Assembly (NCBI RefSeq): GCF_030326305.1
Contig: NZ_JACAKB010000030.1
Span: forward strand, 1-36,455
Direction: 5' to 3'
DNA: 36,455 nt
Origin: Myroides odoratimimus
GTDB lineage: Bacteria; Bacteroidota; Bacteroidia; Flavobacteriales; Flavobacteriaceae
Within the stretch, counting starts at the first letter, position 1; the number at the start of each line of letters is the position of its first letter. A model generated the notes under the pieces. The model was given only the letters and a program-made list of their open reading frames with translations. It did no database searches and was not told where the DNA came from. This document shows positions 1 to 6,769 of this stretch, piece by piece. A program made the translations under genes and the position numbers.

Positions 1-1130
1 ATATATTTAAATTTCAGATACTTAAATATACGGATTTTTACCTTTTTTTATGCATTAATATTAATCGAACTCAGGTTTATAATTATACTAAGAGAGAGGG
101 AAAAGATCCATATGGAAGAGTTATTCAGGATTTGAACCAAACGGTGATAGAATTACCTACTCGCTATAAAAAGAATGTGTTAGCTATAGGATTGACGAGT
201 CAGTGGTGGGATAAGAAATTGGAGACAAATGCAATTGTGAAGTTGTATAATTATTCAAGTAGAGGACTTAACACCGCTAGTAATGTCGATTTATCAGCTA
301 GAGATATTCATGAGGTATCAGATAATGCATTTGGTTGGGCTATAGGAGCTAAATATAGGTTAACAGAACAAACAAATCTTCGCTTTTCTGTAGAAGATGC
401 AAGGAGATTACCAGGATATACAGAGTTATTTGGTGACTATATTTTTGTAGCATCGAACTTTAATTTAAAGCCAGAACAGAGTATCAATTTAAATTTAGGA
501 ATAGAGAAGGAGGTGGGTAACTTCCAATATAGTTTTAATAGTTTTTATAGACACACCAAAGATATCATTGTACTTGTGTCAGGTAATCCACCTCTCTCTG
601 TTTTTGTCAATAAAGAAAAGGCTAATGGATATGGTTTTGAAGGAGATTTAAGTCTGAAAGTAAAAAAGAACTATAAGTTTTATGGAAACTTTACTTGGCA
701 AAGTATCCGTTATGGAGAGTTTAAACAAGCTGCTGATAAATGGCTGAAAGGTAATAGAGTTCCAAATATTCCATTCTTTTTTGCCAACGTCGGAGCAGAA
801 GCTAAGTTTACTGATGTTTTCAAGAAACAAGATCGATTAACAGCGTACGCTAATCTTAATTTTGTACGCGAGTTTTACATCCAACCCATAGATAAATCAA
901 TGGAGCCAAGTGGATTCTTAGGTTTGTTTGGAAAGAGTAAAGGAGATGTGAAAAACATTGTTCCAGATCAGACTTCTCTTACTCTAGGTACTTTATATGA
1001 GCTAAGTGATAAAGGAGTATCTATCGGAGTTGAGGTACGCAATTTATTAAATCAAGATTTATACGATTATTTTAAAATACAAAAAGCAGGTAGAAGTATC
1101 TACTTAAAACTTAACTATAAACTTAATTAA
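1..1130 (+). CDS. TonB-dependent outer-membrane receptor, C-terminal part (5' end outside window)
   Basis: The reading frame is open from the first complete codon at position 3 to the TAA ending at 1130, so the gene enters from the left edge and an internal TTG at 132 is not a real start. About 375 residues are visible and correspond to the last two thirds of a 22-strand barrel. They show alternating aromatic/polar strands and phrases typical of these receptors, such as RRLPGYTELFGDY and NLKPEQSINLNLGIE, and end in a strand reading GRSIYLKLNYKLN. Family role: TonB-energised import of ferric siderophores or similar ligands. The three downstream genes (DUF4374-like lipoprotein, esterase, YncE-like propeller) follow within about 10 bases each and support a siderophore receptor. 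The plug domain and TonB box cannot be seen, so the substrate is unknown. Confidence 0.9.
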   Translation, partial: IFKFQILKYTDFYLFLCININRTQVYNYTKREGKDPYGRVIQDLNQTVIELPTRYKKNVLAIGLTSQWWDKKLETNAIVKLYNYSSRGLNTASNVDLSARDIHEVSDNAFGWAIGAKYRLTEQTNLRFSVEDARRLPGYTELFGDYIFVASNFNLKPEQSINLNLGIEKEVGNFQYSFNSFYRHTKDIIVLVSGNPPLSVFVNKEKANGYGFEGDLSLKVKKNYKFYGNFTWQSIRYGEFKQAADKWLKGNRVPNIPFFFANVGAEAKFTDVFKKQDRLTAYANLNFVREFYIQPIDKSMEPSGFLGLFGKSKGDVKNIVPDQTSLTLGTLYELSDKGVSIGVEVRNLLNQDLYDYFKIQKAGRSIYLKLNYKLN

Positions 1131-1131
1131 C

Positions 1132-2421
1132 ATGAGACTTATAAAACCATTATTATCAATGTCATTTGCTTTTGCATTAACACTAGCATCATGCTCTTCT
1201 TCAGATGACAATAATCCTGTAACACCAGTAGACCCAGAAGTAAAACAGAGTCAGTATTTTTTGATGACTTTATCAGAAGGAAAAGGGCCTATTAAAAACG
1301 GTTTCTTAAAAGCCTATTCTTCTTTACCAAAAGGAGCAATAGATAATGCTACAGGTAACACAACAACTACAGGAGGAATGGGAGGGTATCGTCAATATGG
1401 TAATAGAGTGTATAGAATGTTTGATGACAATAATTCTCGTGCATTAGGTCAATTCATTTTTGATGATAAAGGCTTTTATACAACTAAAAGTATTGCTGTA
1501 GAACCAAAAATAGCAGGTTCAGGAAACTTTACATTAACGAATGATCATACAACAGGATATTATTTTGAAGGAGCTCAACCTACACAAATACAGATTTTTG
1601 ATCCTATAGGAATGGCAAAAAAAGGAATGTTAGGTGATTATGCTGAACAGATCAATGCGTTAGAGAAAAAGTTAAATCTACAAGATGTAAACTTTAAAGC
1701 AATAGGTCAACATTTATTAGCAATTAATGGAAATAAACTATATGCTGATATCACTTTTGGAAAGAACCAAGGGGCACAGGGAGGTATGTTTGATGGTGTA
1801 TCAACTGATGTACATCTTGCTGTTATTGATTTGACTAATGGAAAATGGATAGGAGATACTCAGGTAAAGAATACAGGTAATATTGCTTTCGTTGATGAGA
1901 ACCCGTTGTATTATTTTGACGAGAATAAAGATTTGTATTTCGTGTGTCAAGGTATTAAAACAGGAGGTTTAGGAGATCAATCTAAAATAGCACGTATTAA
2001 GAATGGGGCAAATGAAGTAGATCAATCATGGGAATTAGATTTCAATACGATGTTTAGCAGTGTAACACCAGGTAAATTCTCAACAATCTATGTAGAGAAA
2101 GGAAAAATCGTAACGTTAGTAAATGATGTACCATTAGCAAATCCACAAACAATTAATTTGACTCCTATTTGGAAGTACGTTGTTATTGATATTAAGAGTA
2201 AGGCAGTAACACCTATTCAGATAGAGGGAGTAACATTAGTCGAAACACCAGCCGCTTCATTAGGAGTATCTAAAATAGATAATAAGAAATTTATTCGCGT
2301 GGTAAATGATACAAAATTGGGATACTATGAATTATCAGAAGATATGCTAAAAGCAACGCCTTCTATTGAGATTCAAAAAGGAGGAAAGCCTCAAGGATTG
2401 TTTAAAGTAAACAAGTTATAA
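1132..2421 (+). CDS. DUF4374-like surface lipoprotein
   Basis: A 429-residue protein whose ATG follows the receptor stop after one base, so the two are almost certainly co-transcribed. The N-terminus is a lipoprotein signal peptide with lipobox LASC at about residues 17-20, followed by SSSDD. Acidic residues just after the lipid-bearing cysteine fit the Bacteroidota surface-export signal. The rest has repeated short beta segments (for example LYADITFGKNQG, VHLAVIDLTNGKWIGD and WKYVVIDIKSKAV) that fit a beta-propeller. Overall it resembles the DUF4374 family, which is commonly found beside TonB receptors. The role is inferred as an accessory to ligand capture; no catalytic residues are recognisable. 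Confidence 0.75.
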   Translation: MRLIKPLLSMSFAFALTLASCSSSDDNNPVTPVDPEVKQSQYFLMTLSEGKGPIKNGFLKAYSSLPKGAIDNATGNTTTTGGMGGYRQYGNRVYRMFDDNNSRALGQFIFDDKGFYTTKSIAVEPKIAGSGNFTLTNDHTTGYYFEGAQPTQIQIFDPIGMAKKGMLGDYAEQINALEKKLNLQDVNFKAIGQHLLAINGNKLYADITFGKNQGAQGGMFDGVSTDVHLAVIDLTNGKWIGDTQVKNTGNIAFVDENPLYYFDENKDLYFVCQGIKTGGLGDQSKIARIKNGANEVDQSWELDFNTMFSSVTPGKFSTIYVEKGKIVTLVNDVPLANPQTINLTPIWKYVVIDIKSKAVTPIQIEGVTLVETPAASLGVSKIDNKKFIRVVNDTKLGYYELSEDMLKATPSIEIQKGGKPQGLFKVNKL

Positions 2422-2431
2422 AAAGTAATTA

Positions 2432-3622
2432 ATGAAAAAGTATGTGTTTATTGTTTTAATGGTAGTTATGAATTTGCAAGCACAGAACAGTTTTAAAGTT
2501 AGAGTAGAAGTCACAGTGGAAGACTTTGCTCACACAGAAGAGCCTATTTATTTAACAGGTAATTTTAATCAATGGAATCCTAAGGATGAGCGTTATCTAA
2601 TGCGTAATATCTCAGGGACATCTAATCAATATTTAGTAGAAGTTGAAAACATTCCATCAGGAGTTTTAGAATATAAATTCACACGAGGTACTTGGCAGAG
2701 TTTAGAGTCATCTAAGAGAGGTAGATTGATTAATTTACACGATGTAGAAGTTAATGAAGATATGGTATTAAAGAATACTATTTCTGCATGGAGAGATCAG
2801 TTTGAAGCGTCTACAGCTCCAGATCATCTAGTGATACTGAAGAATTTCTATATCCCCGAGTTAAATAGAGTAAGAGATATTAGAATTTATTTACCTAAAG
2901 ATTATGATCATAGTCAAGAATCTTATCCTGTGTGGTATATGCACGATGGACAAGATTTGTTCGATGAGGCTACTTCAGAAGGTAGACTAGGTCCAGTAGA
3001 ATGGGAAGTAGATGAGACTATAGCCAAATATGGAGATCAATATATTATCGTAGGGATAGATCATGATTATCATAAGAATCTAAGAGAGAAAGAATATTCT
3101 TTTTTTCCTACACAGAAGAATCCTGTCGTAGAAGGACAAGCTTATATCTCTTTTATAGTTAAAACACTAAAGCCGTATATAGACTCGACTTATAGAACCC
3201 AATCAGATGTTCATCATACAGGTATCGCTGGAGGTTCTTTAGGAGGATTGATTTCTCTATATGCAGGGTTGACTTATCCAGATACATTTGGAAAGATTGG
3301 TGTGTTCTCTCCTTCTATATGGCAAGATGATCACAACCTAGATACTTATGTCAATGTCTTATCTACTAGTCAAATAGAAAAAATAAGAAAACAAACCTAT
3401 TTTATCTATGGAGGAGGACGTGAGAATCGCAAGAAAGGAGATGGGAATGTGGTTAGAATGGATGAAGATATTCTTCGTTTTTTAGAAACAAATAACAAGG
3501 TATTAAACCTGAATTATGAGTTGAATATTAATCCAAAAGGAAAGCATGGCGCGTGGTATTGGCAACAAGCTTTTAATTGGATGATAGGTAGCTTATCTAA
3601 AGTAGAAAGTACTAATTTTTAA
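2432..3622 (+). CDS. Secreted esterase with N-terminal carbohydrate-binding-like domain; possible siderophore esterase
   Basis: A 396-residue protein with a short signal peptide ending near the LQAQ sequence. Residues about 22-110 look like an E-set/CBM48-type domain, with the motif IYLTGNFNQWNP. Residues about 130-385 are a putative esterase (esterase D / IroE-like alpha/beta hydrolase). They contain YPVWYMHDGQDLFD, the nucleophile elbow GGSLGG with Ser269, and a late GKHGAWYW that probably supplies the catalytic His. The family hydrolyses esters including ferric-enterobactin-type trilactones, usually after import into the periplasm. Position in a TonB-receptor operon supports release of iron from an imported siderophore, but a polysaccharide or xylan ester is also possible given the CBM48-like domain. 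Confidence 0.75.
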   Translation: MKKYVFIVLMVVMNLQAQNSFKVRVEVTVEDFAHTEEPIYLTGNFNQWNPKDERYLMRNISGTSNQYLVEVENIPSGVLEYKFTRGTWQSLESSKRGRLINLHDVEVNEDMVLKNTISAWRDQFEASTAPDHLVILKNFYIPELNRVRDIRIYLPKDYDHSQESYPVWYMHDGQDLFDEATSEGRLGPVEWEVDETIAKYGDQYIIVGIDHDYHKNLREKEYSFFPTQKNPVVEGQAYISFIVKTLKPYIDSTYRTQSDVHHTGIAGGSLGGLISLYAGLTYPDTFGKIGVFSPSIWQDDHNLDTYVNVLSTSQIEKIRKQTYFIYGGGRENRKKGDGNVVRMDEDILRFLETNNKVLNLNYELNINPKGKHGAWYWQQAFNWMIGSLSKVESTNF

Positions 3623-3632
3623 TAATAACAAT

Positions 3633-4661
3633 ATGAAATACATTAAATCATTAACGTTTTTGAGTGCTACAGTATTAGCAACAATGGGAACAACTGCTAC
3701 AGCACAATCAATAGATCAAAATAAACAAGTAGGAAAAGGACTATATGAAGTTGCTTACAATAGTGTGGACAATGGAGTATATGTTGCTTCTGTAATCGAT
3801 TTTAAAACTAAAGAAGGAGTTGTTTATAAATTAAATGGCAATGACTTATCTGTTGAAAAAGAGTACAGTGTGAATGGGAACCCTGTATTTGGTATAGCAG
3901 TAAATGAAAAAACTCAAAAGATTTATGGAACGAATACAACTACTAATGCAGTGACCGTAATCGACCTAAAAACTGGAGCTACTAAAGTAATTCCAGGAAC
4001 GAATGAAAGCGGTCACAATAGAGAAATTGCTATTGATGAGAAGACAAATACTATTTATGCATCAGACACACAACAAGATGGTAAAGTGTGGATCATTGAT
4101 GGAGATAAAGATGTATTAAAAGGATATATAGACAATACAGGTATTTTTACAGCAGGACTTACTTTTGATACTAAAACGAAGAAGTTATACGCTGCTAATA
4201 TGGGAACGAATGAAGTAGCTATTATTGATCCAACCACTAAAAAAGTGGTTAAGAAGTTTGCTTCAGGTGGAGAAAGTCCAATTAATGTTTCTATTGATGA
4301 ATCAGGAAGAAGATTGTTTGTGACAAATTCTTCTACAGGGTTAACAGTATTAAATGCTGACAGTGGGGAGTTACTAAAAGTAGTAAAGTTTAAAGGAGGA
4401 TCTTTAGGAGTAAACTATTTGCCAAAACAAGATAAAATTGTTTTAGCAAATAGAGAAAGCGGTAAAACTGTTATTGTTGATGGTAAAACCTACGAAGTAG
4501 TTACAGAATTAGAGACAGGAAGTCATCCTAATACTGTAGCAGTAAACAAAAATACAGGAGTAGCTTATGTTACAAATAAAACAAAGAGAATGCCTAAAGT
4601 TGAAGGGCAAGAAGCTGCAGTAGATACGAATGGTGATACTGTGAGTAAAGTACAATTATAA
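3633..4661 (+). CDS. YncE-like secreted beta-propeller protein
   Basis: A 342-residue protein with a signal peptide cut near TATAQS. It contains about seven repeats of the form VYVAS/IYGTN/LYAANMGTNEVAIIDPTTKKVVKKF, typical of YVTN/YncE seven-bladed propellers. In E. coli, YncE is a periplasmic protein encoded beside the TonB receptor YncD and is iron-regulated. The same pairing is seen here as last gene of a receptor operon, 10 bases after the esterase and 30 bases before a strong terminator. The biochemical role of the family is unsettled; periplasmic binding or scaffolding is likely. Confidence 0.75.
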   Translation: MKYIKSLTFLSATVLATMGTTATAQSIDQNKQVGKGLYEVAYNSVDNGVYVASVIDFKTKEGVVYKLNGNDLSVEKEYSVNGNPVFGIAVNEKTQKIYGTNTTTNAVTVIDLKTGATKVIPGTNESGHNREIAIDEKTNTIYASDTQQDGKVWIIDGDKDVLKGYIDNTGIFTAGLTFDTKTKKLYAANMGTNEVAIIDPTTKKVVKKFASGGESPINVSIDESGRRLFVTNSSTGLTVLNADSGELLKVVKFKGGSLGVNYLPKQDKIVLANRESGKTVIVDGKTYEVVTELETGSHPNTVAVNKNTGVAYVTNKTKRMPKVEGQEAAVDTNGDTVSKVQL

Positions 4662-4691
4662 AATCAAAGCTCATCTATTATAATTAGGAAG

Positions 4692-4722
4692 TGGCTACTC
4701 TGTAATGGAGTAGCCATTTTTT
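4692..4722 (+). terminator. Rho-independent terminator of the iron-uptake operon
   Basis: A perfect 9-bp stem (TGGCTACTC / GAGTAGCCA) with a 7-base loop is followed by six T. It lies 30 bases after the YncE-like stop codon. Confidence 0.9.
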
Positions 4723-4829
4723 GTGTTATTATATAGTACTATTTTTATTTACTGCTAATTTTAAAAAAGGCATTAAGCAGAAATAAGGATTCTTTTATAC
4801 CTTTAGCTCATTGTTATAAATCAGTGAAT

Positions 4830-6179
4830 ATGGCACTACAGAAGGTTTTAGTCGTTGATGATGAAGAGAAGTTGCGCAAGTTATTATCGCGTATTATAGA
4901 GTTAGAGGGCTTTGAAGTACATCAAGCATCTGACTTAAAGTCGGCTACTAGGAAGTTGGCACAGGTGCCTATTGATGTGGTTTTGTGTGATGTGAAGTTA
5001 CCTGATGGAAATGGAGTTGCTTTTGTAGAACAGATTAAATTGGCATATCCTACAATAGAAGTTATCTTACTTACTGCTTATGGCAATATCCCTGATGGGG
5101 TGCAAGCAATTAAGAATGGAGCTTTTGATTATATAACTAAAGGAGATGATAATAATAAAATATTGCCACTGCTGTATCGCGCTTTAGAACGCGTGGCAGT
5201 AAATAGATCATTAGCAGAGAAGGAAGTAGAAATAGAAGAAGAGGTTACAGGTTTTGATCAGGTGATAGGTCAATCGATGTCTTTTATGTCAGCTATTCAT
5301 TTGGCTAAGCGAGTGGCACCTACTAACGCTACAGTATTGCTTACAGGAGAAACAGGTACAGGAAAAGAAGTTTTCGCTCAAGCTATACACCTTGCCAGTA
5401 ATAGAGCGAAACACAGCTTTGTAGCGTTAAACTGTTCTGCTTTTAGCAAGGACTTGTTGGAGAGTGAATTGTTTGGACATAAAGCAGGTTCGTTTACTAG
5501 TGCAATCAAAGACCAGAAAGGATTGTTTGAAGAGGCAAATCAAGGAACTATCTTTTTGGATGAAATAGGTGAAATGCCTATAGAGTTGCAAGCAAAGTTA
5601 TTGCGTGTATTAGAAACAGGAGAGTTTTTAAAAATAGGAGAAACTAAGCCAACAAAAGTTGATGTCCGAATCATTGCCGCTACCAATAGAAATTTTGAGA
5701 AAGAGATTAGAGAGGGACATTTTAGAGAGGATTTGTATTACCGTATATCTGTATTCGAAATTAATTTACCAGCTTTAAGAGAACGTATAGATGATATTCC
5801 TTTATTAGCAGAGCGCTTTAGAAAACAATTTGCAGCAGAACAGAGAAGCCAAGTCAGTTCTACTTCTAAAGAAGCTTTAGAAGCAATGAAATTATATTTA
5901 TGGCCTGGTAATATAAGAGAATTGCGTAATGCTATAGAGCGCGCTGTAATTCTGTGTATTGGGAGAACATTAGAAGTAGCTGACCTTCCTTATGAAGTGC
6001 AACAAAAGTATAATCCAATATATAGTAATCAATCAGCTTTGGATTTAGCTTCTGTAGAAAAACAACATATACAAAAAGTGTTGCAACATACTAATGGCAA
6101 TAAGACCAAGACAGCTGAATTATTAGGGATCGCTCTAACTACATTATATCGCAAGCTGGCGGAATATGGTATTTCTTAA
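4830..6179 (+). CDS. NtrC-family sigma54-dependent response regulator of the kdp locus
   Basis: A 449-residue protein with receiver, AAA+ and Fis-type HTH domains. Receiver (1-120): acidic pair at 10-11, phospho-acceptor Asp54, Thr83 and Lys104. AAA+ (about 143-375): Walker A GETGTGKE at 173-180 and Walker B IFLDEIGEM. HTH: NKTKTAELLGIALTTLYRKL at the C-terminus. The loop that normally reads GAFTGA is GSFTSA (220-225). The ATG at 4830 is preferred over a GTG two codons upstream. Classical kdp systems use the OmpR-type KdpE, so this gene is the likely functional replacement. It sits just upstream of a sigma54 promoter and kdpFABC, with its kinase encoded at the far end of the cluster. A TACCTTTA -7-like element lies at 4798-4805. 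Confident on family, good on kdp role. Confidence 0.9.
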   Translation: MALQKVLVVDDEEKLRKLLSRIIELEGFEVHQASDLKSATRKLAQVPIDVVLCDVKLPDGNGVAFVEQIKLAYPTIEVILLTAYGNIPDGVQAIKNGAFDYITKGDDNNKILPLLYRALERVAVNRSLAEKEVEIEEEVTGFDQVIGQSMSFMSAIHLAKRVAPTNATVLLTGETGTGKEVFAQAIHLASNRAKHSFVALNCSAFSKDLLESELFGHKAGSFTSAIKDQKGLFEEANQGTIFLDEIGEMPIELQAKLLRVLETGEFLKIGETKPTKVDVRIIAATNRNFEKEIREGHFREDLYYRISVFEINLPALRERIDDIPLLAERFRKQFAAEQRSQVSSTSKEALEAMKLYLWPGNIRELRNAIERAVILCIGRTLEVADLPYEVQQKYNPIYSNQSALDLASVEKQHIQKVLQHTNGNKTKTAELLGIALTTLYRKLAEYGIS

Positions 6180-6216
6180 TAAATATCCTAATGAAAGTTA
6201 TTTATATCTACTGCCC

Positions 6217-6277
6217 CCTTTCAAAATGAAAGGCTTTCACTTTTTAAACCCTATCAAAACGATAGGGTTTCTTTTTT
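6217..6277 (+). terminator. Tandem hairpins ending the regulator transcript
   Basis: There are two hairpins in a row. The first is CCTTTC / GAAAGG (6217-6222 with 6228-6233, loop AAAAT). The second is a perfect 10-bp stem, 6246-6255 with 6261-6270 (AAACCCTATC / GATAGGGTTT, loop AAAAC), followed by a T-rich tail. The second is a good intrinsic terminator separating the regulator from the kdp promoter. Confidence 0.8.
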
Positions 6278-6291
6278 GGTATCTGTGCCAA
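6276..6291. promoter_or_regulatory. Candidate upstream activator site for the kdp sigma54 promoter
   Basis: A near-palindrome TTGGTA-TCTG-TGCCAA is centred about 57 bases before the -24 box. Its right half, TGTGCCAA, recurs at 6331-6338. NtrC-type regulators bind such dyads upstream of the promoter. The assignment is inference from position and symmetry only. Confidence 0.4.
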
Positions 6292-6340
6292 GTTTTTATA
6301 ACTAATTGATTGATAGTGATGTTTGTTTTTTGTGCCAAAA

Positions 6341-6356
6341 TGGTATGCCATTCGCA
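6341..6356 (+). promoter_or_regulatory. Sigma54 (-24/-12) promoter of the kdp operon
   Basis: TGGTATGCCATTCGCA matches the sigma54 consensus TGGCAC-N5-TTGCA, with the invariant GG and GC exactly 10 bases apart. Transcription would start near 6366, ahead of the small ORFs and kdpF. The adjacent sigma54-activator gene makes the assignment coherent. Confidence 0.7.
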
Positions 6357-6380
6357 TATACATTGGCAAAACAATACATA

Positions 6381-6476
6381 ATGAAAACACCATATCTATT
6401 ACTAAGTAGGTGTAACAAACAGTTACTCCATAAACAAGAATTAGCTCTTAGAGCTATAACAAACAATCAAACATAA
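6381..6476 (+). CDS. Possible 31-aa leader peptide
   Basis: An ATG about 15 bases after the predicted sigma54 start site opens a 31-codon frame (MKTPYLLLSRCNKQ...). It is polar to basic and not membrane-like. A TAGCTCTTAGAGCTA dyad lies inside it at 6442-6456. It may be a leader peptide or just untranslated leader; only position supports it. Confidence 0.25.
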   Translation: MKTPYLLLSRCNKQLLHKQELALRAITNNQT

Positions 6477-6493
6477 TTTAAACCATTCTATCA

Positions 6494-6577
6494 ATGACAA
6501 TTATAACGTGTATCGTTTTAGGCGTTGTGTGCTTTGTTTTGTTTTACAAAGCCATTCAGTTTTTTGACAACTTATAA
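6494..6577 (+). CDS. 27-aa single-span membrane peptide upstream of kdpF
   Basis: The short frame encodes MTIITCIVLGVVCFVLFYKA followed by IQFFDNL. It is one hydrophobic helix (about residues 2-18) with a polar tail, similar in size and topology to KdpF. It ends 12 bases before the kdpF ATG, so it would be co-translated with the operon. KdpF is a small stabilising subunit of the KdpABC pump; this ORF could be a second such peptide. It is too short for homology judgement by eye. Confidence 0.5.
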   Translation: MTIITCIVLGVVCFVLFYKAIQFFDNL

Positions 6578-6589
6578 ATTAAAGGACTT

Positions 6590-6667
6590 ATGATTTTATT
6601 ATTAATTATTGCCTTGGCAGTATTTGCTTATCTGTGCTATGTCTTACTTAAACCAGAGAAATTTTAG
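6590..6667 (+). CDS. kdpF: KdpF, small subunit of the potassium-transporting ATPase
   Basis: A 25-residue peptide consisting of one transmembrane helix ending in YLCYVLLKPEKF. The final LLxPEKF is the hallmark of KdpF peptides. KdpF lies at the KdpA/KdpB interface and stabilises the complex. It lies upstream of kdpA in the usual kdpF-A-B-C order, although 102 bases separate it from kdpA and another short ORF overlaps its end. Confidence 0.85.
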   Translation: MILLLIIALAVFAYLCYVLLKPEKF

Positions 6668-6764
6668 AAAAATATGTAGAGAGATATGGGCAACCTTATT
6701 CGTCTTTGCGATAGTTTTCCTGGTAGTCGATATCATACATCAAATTTTATTACTAATTGATTAA
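6639..6764 (+). CDS. 41-aa membrane ORF overlapping kdpF out of frame
   Basis: This frame starts at an ATG inside kdpF (29-base overlap, +1 frame), fills the gap to kdpA and stops 5 bases before the kdpA ATG. The product starts polar and basic (MSYLNQRNFRKICRE). It is followed by a helix of about 24 hydrophobic residues (IWATLFVFAIVFLVVDIIHQ ILLLID), which fits a positive-inside single-span protein. Its length, topology and exact fit between kdpF and kdpA suggest translational coupling. No known family is recognised. Confidence 0.5.
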   Translation: MSYLNQRNFRKICREIWATLFVFAIVFLVVDIIHQILLLID

Positions 6765-6769
6765 TTAAA

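Noticed and set aside
132-1130. TTG start for the receptor fragment
   Set aside because: The frame is open to the left window edge with receptor-like sequence upstream of the TTG, so it is a 5'-truncated gene rather than a short one.
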